Below, piece after piece: positions 41,901 to 49,709 of a DNA stretch of 64,000 nucleotides. Within the stretch, counting starts at the first letter, position 1, and each line of letters starts with the position of its first letter. A program made the translations under genes and the position numbers. Source of the DNA: Streptomyces sp. CG1 (lineage in GTDB: Bacteria; Actinomycetota; Actinomycetes; Streptomycetales; Streptomycetaceae); assembly GCF_041080625.1 (NCBI RefSeq), contig NZ_CP163518.1, positions 10,347,501-10,411,500 of the forward strand, given 5' to 3'. Under the pieces are notes generated by a model that was given only the letters and a program-made list of their open reading frames with translations, searched no databases and was not told the DNA's origin.

Positions 41901-43981
41901 CCCTCGCGACCCCGTTGCCCACCCCGGCACCACCCACCGACGCCGAGCCCGTCCTCTCCGTACGGGACCTGCGGATCTCCTTCCCCTCCGAAGCGGGCAC
42001 CGTCGAGGCGGTGCGCGGCGTGAGCTTCGACCTGCTGCCCGGCCGGACCCTCTGCATCGTCGGTGAATCCGGCTCGGGCAAGTCGGCCACCGCGATGGGC
42101 ATCATGGGCCTGCTGCCGCCCACCGCCGACCTGCGCGGCCAGGTGCTGCTCGGCGGGCAGGACCTCATCGGCCTCGACGACCGGGCGCTGTCGAAGATCC
42201 GCGGCAACTCCATCGGCATGGTCTTCCAGGACCCCTTGTCCGCCCTCACGCCGATCTTCTCGGTGGGCAGGCTGCTCTCCGACGCCCTGCGGGTCCATCA
42301 GGATCTGACGAAGCGCGCAGCCTGGGAACGGGCCGTGGAACTGCTCGATCTCGTCGGCATCCCCGACCCGCGCAACCGGGCGGCCGCTTTCCCGCACGAG
42401 TTCTCCGGCGGCATGCGCCAGCGCGTGGTCATCGCCATGGCCATCGCCAACAGACCATCTGTGCTCGTGGCCGACGAACCCACCACCGCACTCGACGTCA
42501 CCGTGCAGGCGCAGATCCTCGACGTGCTGCGGCTGGCACAGCAGGAGACCAGCGCCGGTCTCGTCCTGATCACGCACGACCTCGGGGTCGTCGCGGGCCA
42601 CACGGACGACGTCGCCGTCATGTACGCGGGCCGGATCGTGGAACACGCGGGCGCCGAGGAACTCTTCCGCCGGCCCACGATGCCGTACACCGCGCGGCTG
42701 CTCGCCGCCGTACCGACAGTAGACGGCGGAGCCCGCCGTCCCCTGGTCCCGATCGGTGGCGAACCACCCGCCCTCGTGGGAATCCTGAACGGCTGCCCCT
42801 TCGCACCCCGCTGTGCCGTCGCTCTCGACGCGTGTCGCTCCGACGAACCTGAGCTGCGCCACCTCAGCGGGCACGGGCACGTGGCCTGCCTGCGCGCCAC
42901 CGAGATCGCCGACGGATCCCTGGACCCGACGGGCGATGCCGCACCCGTCAGCCGACAGGCGCCCTCGAGTCCTGCGGAGTCCGGCGAGGTGGTGCTCCGC
43001 GTCAAGGAGCTCATCAAGACCTTTCCCCTGACCAAGGGCGCCCTCCTCAAGCGCCGGGTCGGAACGCTGCACGCCGTCAACCGGGTCAGCTTCGAGCTGC
43101 GCGCCGGCGAGACGCTCGGCCTGGTGGGTGAGTCCGGCAGCGGCAAGACCACGACCCTGATGGAGATCCTGCGGCTCAGACAGCCCGAAGGCGGCCGGAT
43201 CGAGATCTCCGGCACCGACGTCGGCACGGTCGCATCCGGCGCGCGCGTACGGGAGCTGCGGCAGGACGTACAGATCGTCATGCAGGACCCGTTGGGAGCC
43301 CTGGATCCCCGCATGCCCGTCTTCCACCTGCTGGCCGAGCCCCTGCGGGCGATCGGGCGTGATCGTGAGTCGATCCGCTATCGGGTCCGAGAACTGCTGG
43401 CCCTGGTCGGCCTGGACGACTCGGTCGGCGACCGCTTCCCGGCCGCCCTTTCCGGAGGCCAACGCCAACGGGTCGGCATCGCCCGCGCCCTGGCGACGGA
43501 GCCCAAGCTGCTCGCCCTCGACGAGCCGCTCTCCGCCCTGGACGTTTCGGTACAGGCCGGAGTCATCAACCTGCTGGCACGGCTCAAGCGGGAACTCGGA
43601 CTCGCCTACCTCGTGGTCGCCCACGATCTGGCCGTCGTCCGGTACATCTCCGATCGCATCGCGGTGATGTACCTGGGGCACATCGTCGAGACCGGCGACA
43701 CCGAGACGATCTTCTCCGATTCCAAGCATCCCTACACCCGTGCGCTGCTGTCGGCGATCCCGATACCCGACCCCGAGCGGGAACGCACCCGCGAACGCAT
43801 CGTGCTGGAGGGCGAGCAACCGAACGCCGCGCGCATGCCCGCGGGGTGCGTCTTCGTCGACCGCTGCCCCCTGTACCGCCTCGCCGACGAGGAACTGCGG
43901 CACCGCTGTCGTACGCAGCCCCCCGTGTCGACCTCCGCAACCGGACGCCCCGGCCACCAGTACGCCTGCCACGGTGTCTGA
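41897..43981 (+). CDS. Fused double ATPase of the peptide/nickel ABC importer (DppDF-like)
   Basis: 694 residues from ATG at 41897. Two complete ABC domains in tandem. The first has Walker A 'GESGSGKSATAMGIMGLLPP', signature 'SGGMRQRVVIAMAI', Walker B 'VLVADEPTTALDVT'. The second has Walker A 'GESGSGKTTTLMEILRLRQP', signature 'SGGQRQRVGIARAL', Walker B 'LLALDEPLSALDVS'. Each is followed by the oligopeptide-transport C-terminal Cys motif ('GCPFAPRC' and 'GCVFVDRC'). Fusion of DppD and DppF into one chain is common in actinomycetes. It energises import by the two permeases just upstream. Confidence 0.93.
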   Translation: MTLATPLPTPAPPTDAEPVLSVRDLRISFPSEAGTVEAVRGVSFDLLPGRTLCIVGESGSGKSATAMGIMGLLPPTADLRGQVLLGGQDLIGLDDRALSKIRGNSIGMVFQDPLSALTPIFSVGRLLSDALRVHQDLTKRAAWERAVELLDLVGIPDPRNRAAAFPHEFSGGMRQRVVIAMAIANRPSVLVADEPTTALDVTVQAQILDVLRLAQQETSAGLVLITHDLGVVAGHTDDVAVMYAGRIVEHAGAEELFRRPTMPYTARLLAAVPTVDGGARRPLVPIGGEPPALVGILNGCPFAPRCAVALDACRSDEPELRHLSGHGHVACLRATEIADGSLDPTGDAAPVSRQAPSSPAESGEVVLRVKELIKTFPLTKGALLKRRVGTLHAVNRVSFELRAGETLGLVGESGSGKTTTLMEILRLRQPEGGRIEISGTDVGTVASGARVRELRQDVQIVMQDPLGALDPRMPVFHLLAEPLRAIGRDRESIRYRVRELLALVGLDDSVGDRFPAALSGGQRQRVGIARALATEPKLLALDEPLSALDVSVQAGVINLLARLKRELGLAYLVVAHDLAVVRYISDRIAVMYLGHIVETGDTETIFSDSKHPYTRALLSAIPIPDPERERTRERIVLEGEQPNAARMPAGCVFVDRCPLYRLADEELRHRCRTQPPVSTSATGRPGHQYACHGV

Positions 43982-44044
43982 ACACCGGCCCCGGCGACCG
44001 GGGACCACTTTCTTGCCTCACCGACCCCTAAGGAACCTTCCACC

Positions 44045-45727
44045 ATGCGCACGAGCCTGGCCCTGCCCGTCGCTCTGATCGCTGCCGTCTCCGTCACCGC
44101 CACCGCGTGCCAGTCCTCATCAGGGAAGGGCTCGGCGCAGCCGGACGCCAAGAACGGTCCCATGGCCGCACCGTCCGTCGCCGACTACAACCCCACGCCG
44201 TACGACCGGATCAGGGAAGGTGGCACGTACACCACGGTCGGGACCTTCGACGACCAGGGCAACCCGTTCAACGTCAATGCCACACTGACCGCGTCCCGTG
44301 TCTGGGCCTGGTACAACGCCGACGCGATCACCTACTCGCCGACCGGCGAGGTGCAGTACAACCCGGAGTACTTCAGCGACGTGAAGGTCTCCGTGGAAGG
44401 CGGCAACCAGAAGGTCACGCTCACCATCAACCCCAAGGCCGTCTTCAACGACGGCACACCAATCGACTGGACCGCGATCAGGGCCACGTGGAAGGCCAAC
44501 AACGGCTCCGACAAGGCGTACGCCGCCAACTCCACGGACGGCTACGACCGGATCACCTCGGTCGAGAAGGGCAGGAACGCCAAGCAGGCCTTGATCACCT
44601 TCAAAGGGGTGAACCCTTCCTGGTCGAGTCTGTTCACCACCTTCCTGCACCCCAAGGCCACAACGGTCGAGAACTTCAACAACGCCTACGTCAAGAAGGC
44701 GCATCCGGAGTGGGGCGCGGGGCCGTACACCGTCGGCAAGTGGGACACCCACTCGGGCGACATCACGTTCGTCCGCAACCCGAAGTGGTGGGGCAGGAAG
44801 GGCAAGCTCGACAAGCGCGTCTACGTCAACCTGGAGTCGACCGCGGCGGTCAACGCCTTCAAGAACGGGCAGCTCGACTACGTCTCCGCGGTCGACGCCG
44901 AGAGCCTCAAGCAGGTCAAGAGGCTCAAGGGCACGGAGATCCGCAGAGGCGGAAGTCCCTTCGAGTACTCGCTCTACTTCAACACCAAGTCCCCGGTCCT
45001 CGCCGACAAGACAGTGCGCAAGGCGATCGAGGAGAGCATCGACCGCACGCAGATCGCGAAAATCCGGTTCCAGGGCCTGGACTACAAGGAGCCGCTGCCC
45101 GGTTCGGCCATCCTCTACAGCTTCCAGAAGGGCTACGAGGACAATGTCTCGGCCGTGTTGAAGTACGCGCCGGACCAGGCCAGGAAGGCACTCGACGCGG
45201 CGGGCTGGAAGCCCGGGGGCGACGGCGTACGGGTCAAGAACGGCACGAGGCTCGAAGTCGGCTACACACTCCTCGGCGACGACCCACTGGACAAGGCGAC
45301 CGCCGGCGCCTTCGCGGCGATGCTGAAACCAGTGGGCATTCACCTCGACATCAGGAAGGCCGACGAGGCGGACTTCTCCAAGATCCTCAGCGACCGCAAG
45401 TTCGATCTGTTCCTGTCGGGAAACCGCTCGATGGACCCGTTCGGCGCCCGCTACCTGTGCGACTTCTACTGCTCCGACCGCGACTCCAACATCACCGGTG
45501 CGGGTTCGCCCACGCTGGACAAGGAGATCCGCGCCACCGGTGAAATCGCCGACCTGGGCAAGCAGGCCGCGGCGGCCAACGAGGTCGAGCGGAAGGCGCT
45601 CCAGGAGTACGCCTTCCTCCCGCTGTTCAGCGGCCCCTCGACCTACGGCGTGAAGAAGGGCCTCGCCAACGTCGGCGCGACCATCTTCTACAACCCGCTC
45701 CCGGAGACGGTCGGCTGGGAGAAGTAA
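44045..45727 (+). CDS. Solute-binding lipoprotein of the peptide/nickel ABC importer
   Basis: 560 residues from ATG at 44045. Lipobox 'AVSVTATACQ' with acylated Cys22. SBP_bac_5 family: 'YNADAITYSPTGEVQYNPEY', 'VTLTINPKAVFNDGTPIDWT', 'GAGPYTVGKWDTHSGDITFV', 'SPVLADKTVRKAIEESIDRT', 'RKALDAAGWKPGGDGVRVKN'. Full length. The ligand may be a peptide, an opine or another small organic compound. Last gene of the importer operon. Confidence 0.92.
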   Translation: MRTSLALPVALIAAVSVTATACQSSSGKGSAQPDAKNGPMAAPSVADYNPTPYDRIREGGTYTTVGTFDDQGNPFNVNATLTASRVWAWYNADAITYSPTGEVQYNPEYFSDVKVSVEGGNQKVTLTINPKAVFNDGTPIDWTAIRATWKANNGSDKAYAANSTDGYDRITSVEKGRNAKQALITFKGVNPSWSSLFTTFLHPKATTVENFNNAYVKKAHPEWGAGPYTVGKWDTHSGDITFVRNPKWWGRKGKLDKRVYVNLESTAAVNAFKNGQLDYVSAVDAESLKQVKRLKGTEIRRGGSPFEYSLYFNTKSPVLADKTVRKAIEESIDRTQIAKIRFQGLDYKEPLPGSAILYSFQKGYEDNVSAVLKYAPDQARKALDAAGWKPGGDGVRVKNGTRLEVGYTLLGDDPLDKATAGAFAAMLKPVGIHLDIRKADEADFSKILSDRKFDLFLSGNRSMDPFGARYLCDFYCSDRDSNITGAGSPTLDKEIRATGEIADLGKQAAAANEVERKALQEYAFLPLFSGPSTYGVKKGLANVGATIFYNPLPETVGWEK

Positions 45728-45753
45728 CCACGGAGCTGTACGACAGGGACAAG

Positions 45754-45787
45754 GACAGCGGGAACCTGTGCCGTCGTGTCCGCTGTC
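45754..45787. terminator. Possible terminator after the importer operon
   Basis: GACAGCGG (45754-45761) and CCGCTGTC (45780-45787) form an 8-bp stem with an 18-base loop, 26 bases beyond the lipoprotein stop. Confidence 0.45.
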
Positions 45788-46008
45788 GCCATGGCACTGG
45801 GGGTTGACACGCGAGTCGCACGCACGACACTCCGAGGCCGCGTCGTCGCCCCGGATCGCCGGCCTCCACCCGCAGGGCCAGCCCGCTGCACCGTCCCCCG
45901 AGCGCGACTGCATACCGGCATCCGAACCATCCCCCGGAGAAGCTCCGCAGGACCGAGCCGGGCGGGGCACGGGCTGCAGGCCGCCGTCACCTCGGCCGGC
46001 AGCCCGGC

Positions 46009-46833
46009 TCAGGACCCGCCGCGCTCGCGGGGGATCTTCTGACCCGCCTCGATCGCCACCGGCAGCCGGTTCTCGACCGGTGGCAGCGGGCAGGTGGCCA
46101 GGTCCGTGTAGGCGCACGGCAGGTTCGCGGCGCGGTTGAAGTCCAGGACGACCGTGCCGTCGGCCGCGGGCGGTTCGAGGGCCAGGACCCGGTTGGCGGC
46201 GTAGGTGCTGACCCCGGAGGTCACATCGGTGAAGAGCGCCATCAACCTGCCCTCACCGTGTCCGGGGAAGGCAGTGAGGGACAGTTGGCGCCCGTCCAGC
46301 TCGAACTCGATCCTGCCCGGAGCGTCGTACACATGCTCAAGTCCCTCGACGGCTGCGCCCACGCTGGTCGGTCGCGGCTCGTCGAAGGGGACGTACCGGC
46401 CCGTCACCGCCCAGCGTGGGTCGGGCGCGAAGGCCGGTGTTCCGGTGAACGCCGTGCGCAGCGGCGCGTCCGGATGCCGGGGGCGCACGATGTCGTGGCC
46501 GCCGCGCTTGGCGACCTCGACGACGGCGTCCCCCCAGACCGCGTCGACACCACCGCGCTCGGCAAGAACGCCGAAGCGGTGTTCACCCCGCACCGGCGTT
46601 CCGTCGACGATGAGTTCCTCGTCGTCGTCCAGAGTGACGACGACCCCGTCGGGGCCGGTGTGCCACGCACCCGGCGCGTCGGGGAAACGCTGCGGCCGGT
46701 CGTCCAGCCAGTGCAGGCCGGTGATCGCCAGGAACCCGTGCGGGTCGGCGAGCCGGGCCTCCTGAGCACGGTGCCAGTCCAGCCAGTTCTCGATGAAGGC
46801 CTGGAGGTCTGTTGTGGTCGCCTCTGTGGTCAT
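46009..46833 (-). CDS. DUF1684 domain protein
   Basis: 274 residues from ATG at 46833 (GAAGGG about 10 bases upstream). A GTG at 46857 overlapping the preceding stop is an alternative that adds eight residues. 'WLDWHRAQEARLADPHGFLA' and 'ITGLHWLDDRPQRFPDAPG' are the typical DUF1684 start. 'YVPFDEPRPTSVGAAVEG', 'LMALFTDVTSGVSTYAANRV' and 'VVLDFNRAANLPCAYTDLAT' with 'CPLPPVENRLPVAIEAGQK' are the conserved C-terminal block (NxxxNPPCAYt..aTCPLPP.ENrL). Biochemical role unknown. It follows a luciferase-like flavoprotein gene with overlap, so the two are probably co-expressed. Confidence 0.85.
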   Translation of the reverse strand: MTTEATTTDLQAFIENWLDWHRAQEARLADPHGFLAITGLHWLDDRPQRFPDAPGAWHTGPDGVVVTLDDDEELIVDGTPVRGEHRFGVLAERGGVDAVWGDAVVEVAKRGGHDIVRPRHPDAPLRTAFTGTPAFAPDPRWAVTGRYVPFDEPRPTSVGAAVEGLEHVYDAPGRIEFELDGRQLSLTAFPGHGEGRLMALFTDVTSGVSTYAANRVLALEPPAADGTVVLDFNRAANLPCAYTDLATCPLPPVENRLPVAIEAGQKIPRERGGS

Positions 46834-46853
46834 GAGTTCCATACCCTTCTTCG

Positions 46854-47603
46854 TCACACGAGGCTCGCGCCTCGCCGCCTCGGGATCTGTTCGTAGAACG
46901 CGAGATGCTGGGTAGCCTTGACCCGCACCGCATCCACGTCGTCCGTGACCACGCCCGGCACCAGGGCCACGATCCTGGGCGCGGGACGGCCGGCGGCCTC
47001 GGCCGCGGCGGTCAGTGCGGGGACGATGTGTTCCTCCAGGGCGCGCGTGCCCGCCAGGTACGGCAGGATCCCGTCCGCCAGCCCACCGCTGACCCGCAGC
47101 GCCTGCGGTCCCGTCGCGGCGAACAGCAGGGGGACACCGCTTTCGGCGCCCGGTACGCGCGCCGGGACCGGGGTGGTGGCGGTGAGTAGCTCACCGTGGA
47201 AGCCTGCCGTGCCGGTCTGTGCCAACTGCCGTAGTGCGATGAGGAATTCACGCAGGCGGGCGATGGGGCGCTCGAAGGGCAGGCCGAAGCCGGTCTCCGT
47301 CAGCAGTTTGGTGCCGAGGGCGAGACCGAGGTGGTAGCGGCCGCGCGTCGCGGCCTGGGCGGTCTGGGCCTGGCTGGAGACGAGCAGTGGGTGCCGGCCG
47401 ATGACGGGGATCGCGGAGGTGCCCACCTGCAGTCCGGGGACCGCGCACCCGACGATCGCGGCGAGCTGGGGTGAGTCCGCGCAGAAGGTCTGGCCGAACC
47501 AGGCCGACCGCAGACCGGCGGCCGCGGCCTCCTGGGCCAACAGCACGGTGGCGTCGACCTGATTCGGGGTGTCGGACGCGTTGAGCGCTACTCCACCAGT
47601 CAT
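46854..47603 (-). CDS. Luciferase-like (LLM) F420/flavin-dependent oxidoreductase, C-terminally short
   Basis: 249 residues from ATG at 47603. 'VLLAQEAAAAGLRSAWFGQT', 'AIVGCAVPGLQVGTSAIPVI', 'GRYHLGLALGTKLLTETGFG' and 'PLLFAATGPQALRVSGGLAD' with 'GILPYLAGTRALEEHI' follow the F420-dependent LLM pattern (TIM barrel). The family normally continues 40-60 residues beyond 'HLAFYEQIP'; here the chain ends after ten more residues. A frameshift or deletion near 46890 is therefore likely and activity is uncertain. Its stop overlaps the DUF1684 gene region. Confidence 0.8.
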   Translation of the reverse strand: MTGGVALNASDTPNQVDATVLLAQEAAAAGLRSAWFGQTFCADSPQLAAIVGCAVPGLQVGTSAIPVIGRHPLLVSSQAQTAQAATRGRYHLGLALGTKLLTETGFGLPFERPIARLREFLIALRQLAQTGTAGFHGELLTATTPVPARVPGAESGVPLLFAATGPQALRVSGGLADGILPYLAGTRALEEHIVPALTAAAEAAGRPAPRIVALVPGVVTDDVDAVRVKATQHLAFYEQIPRRRGASLV

Positions 47604-47918
47604 GCCAGTCAGAACGGGCGCCGGCCGGCCCCGCATTCCGGACCGCGTGTGACAGCTTCTTGTCAGTCATGTGTACAGGAGCCGTGCCTCCCCCGATCTC
47701 GAGGGCTGCGGGATGCCGCGTCCGGGCGGATCGGACCGCGCGCTGGGGATTGAGGCGTTCGTCGGCCGTTGGCAGGTCGTCCCCGGTCTGTCCTCGGCGC
47801 GGAAACCTTTTCCTCATCGGCGACCTTCCGATGTGGCCATGACGACCGGGGACCACATCTGCTCGCATCACCGCTGTTTCTACGGGACGCGCAGTTGAAG
47901 GTCTCGACGTCCCGTTGC
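47604..47918. other. Intergenic region, no gene seen
   Basis: About 315 bases between the LLM gene promoter side and the protease terminator. No convincing coding frame. Confidence 0.4.
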
Positions 47919-47953
47919 AGCGCGGGCCGGGAGGATTGCTCCCGGCCCGCGCT
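47919..47953. terminator. Strong perfect hairpin terminator after the sedolisin gene
   Basis: Perfect 15-bp arms (47919-47933 and 47939-47953) around the loop GATTG, about 29 bases beyond the protease stop on the minus strand. Confidence 0.85.
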
Positions 47954-47981
47954 CTGTCGGTCGGCGGTCAGCCGCCGGTCG

Positions 47982-49613
47982 TCAGGCGAGCAGCTTGCTC
48001 GCCAGCGTCGCGGCGTTGTACGAGCCCCAGCCGGTGGTGAAGTCCCAGCCGGTGGCCGCGGAGTAGGCGCCGTTGCTGCCGCTGGTGATGTCGTGGAAGC
48101 CGGTGCCGCTCGCCGAGTACAGGGCGGGGTTGGCGAAGCCGAGGTTGGCCTTGCCGGCCGCCGCGGCCTGTTGGTTGTAGAGGGCCGCGAAGGCCGCCCA
48201 CTCGGGGGCCGCGGCGCTGGTGCCGCCGACCGAGGACCAGGACCCCTGCGAGTAGATCGAGACGCCGGGGCTGGGGTTGGCGTGGGCCGAGACGTCCGGC
48301 ACCTGGCGGTAGCCGCCGCCGGCGCTCTTCTGCACCGCCGTCTGCCAGCTCGGGATCTTGAATACGGAGGACTTGCCGCCACCGCCTCCCGACCAGGCGA
48401 CCTCCTTGCTCCAGGCGTTGGACGAGGTGACGGTCAGCTTGGTGCCGCCGACGCCGGTGACGTACGGGTCGCTGGCCGGGTAGTCGACGGAGGTGCCGCC
48501 GTCGCCCGCGTCGTCGGAGCCGTTGTCGCCGGAGGCCGCGTAGAAGCCGAGGCCCTGGGCTGCGCCGGCCTTGAAGACGGCGTCGACCGCGTTGATGCCC
48601 GAGGTGGTGCGGGCGCTCTCGGCGGCACCCCAGCTGATCGAGGTGGTCGGGATGCCGCTGTCGACGATGGCCTGGTAGGTGTCGACCTCGCCGGCATCGG
48701 AGTTGGGGCCCTCGAAGACAGTGACGTTCGCCTTGGGGGCGATGGCGTGCAGCACCTCGAGGTCCAGTTCGACCTCGACCTGGCCGTCGCCGAGCGCGCC
48801 GGAGCCGCCGTCCACCTTCTGCACGGTCGGAGTGGGCGAGCCCAGGCCGTAGTGGTTGTCGTACGTGGTGATGTTGGCCTGCTGGAAGCCGTCGAACTCC
48901 AGCAGCGCGATCTTCTGGCCGCTTCCCGTGTACGTACCGGAGACGTTGTAGCCGCCCTTGAGCTGGGCCGGGGTGTAGCCGCCGCCCGGGCCGTTGTGGG
49001 GGGAGACGGTGTGCGGGGTCGCCTGGTGGTGCAGCTGGAGGCGGTTGTTGAGGCCCGCCACGTCGCTGACGAGGGAGGCGACGGCGGCCGGCAGCGTCGG
49101 CGCGCTGTCGTTGGCGTAGAAGGAACGCCCTGTCCTGGCGTCCTTCCAGGTCGACAGCTTGGTGCCGAAGGCCTTCTCCAGCTGGGCGGCGGTGCCGCTG
49201 GCGTCGACCAGCAGGTTGCCGGAGTGGACGGTGCCGACGGTCAGGCCCTGGGCGCGCAGGTAGTCCTTGAGCTGCTTGACCTCGGCGTCGGTCCGGCCGA
49301 AGCGGGCCGCGAACTGTTGCTTCGTCAGGTAGTGGCCGTAGGAGCTCGAGTGCGGGTCACTGACCTTGGCGACGAATGTGTCAAGTGTGCTGCCGCCTCT
49401 GGGAGTCAGGCTGATCGCCACTGATATGCGCTTTCCGGCCGCTACTTTTCCGGTGCGGGCCGCGTTCTGCTTCAGGCCCGGCAGGACATCTCCGGCGATG
49501 GCGGCGCGGGTCGCGTGCGGCTGTGGGGCGTTCGCCGCATAGGCGGCGGGGACGGCTGCGGTGACCAGGGCCGGTGCGGCGACCAGACCGAGCAGTTTCA
49601 GGCGTGACTTCAC
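47982..49613 (-). CDS. Secreted sedolisin (S53) serine-carboxyl protease, kumamolisin-like
   Basis: 543 residues from GTG at 49613; GGAGG lies 6 bases upstream, while a longer in-frame start lacks one. Sec signal 'LLGLVAAPALVTAAVPAAYA'. Pro-kumamolisin domain (about 60-200) with 'SDPHSSSYGHYLTKQQFAAR'. Peptidase domain with Glu280 and Asp284 in 'GQVEVELDLEVLHAI' and Ser466 in 'SSVGGTSAAAPEW', the Glu-Asp-Ser triad of S53. The C-terminal calcium site is 'FHDITSGSNGAYSAATGWD' with 'FTTGWGSYN'. Acts outside the cell, probably at acidic pH, after self-removal of the propeptide. The upstream LAL regulator may control it (position only). Confidence 0.93.
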   Translation of the reverse strand: MKSRLKLLGLVAAPALVTAAVPAAYAANAPQPHATRAAIAGDVLPGLKQNAARTGKVAAGKRISVAISLTPRGGSTLDTFVAKVSDPHSSSYGHYLTKQQFAARFGRTDAEVKQLKDYLRAQGLTVGTVHSGNLLVDASGTAAQLEKAFGTKLSTWKDARTGRSFYANDSAPTLPAAVASLVSDVAGLNNRLQLHHQATPHTVSPHNGPGGGYTPAQLKGGYNVSGTYTGSGQKIALLEFDGFQQANITTYDNHYGLGSPTPTVQKVDGGSGALGDGQVEVELDLEVLHAIAPKANVTVFEGPNSDAGEVDTYQAIVDSGIPTTSISWGAAESARTTSGINAVDAVFKAGAAQGLGFYAASGDNGSDDAGDGGTSVDYPASDPYVTGVGGTKLTVTSSNAWSKEVAWSGGGGGKSSVFKIPSWQTAVQKSAGGGYRQVPDVSAHANPSPGVSIYSQGSWSSVGGTSAAAPEWAAFAALYNQQAAAAGKANLGFANPALYSASGTGFHDITSGSNGAYSAATGWDFTTGWGSYNAATLASKLLA

Positions 49614-49709
49614 TGAAGTCCTCCGGGGAGTGGGGGAGTTGTTCCGGAAGCGGAACGGCTTCACCGTAGGAACTTCGACCCCACCCCCATAAGCGGGGGA
49701 ACCCTTGCG

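Noticed and set aside
41549..44008. Long antisense frame opposite the DppC/DppDF genes
   Set aside because: It mirrors a well-supported coding sequence; composition is a GC-driven shadow with no family motif.
44120..46117. Long minus-strand frame opposite the importer lipoprotein
   Set aside because: Antisense shadow of the lipoprotein gene; no start with a ribosome-binding site and no domain.
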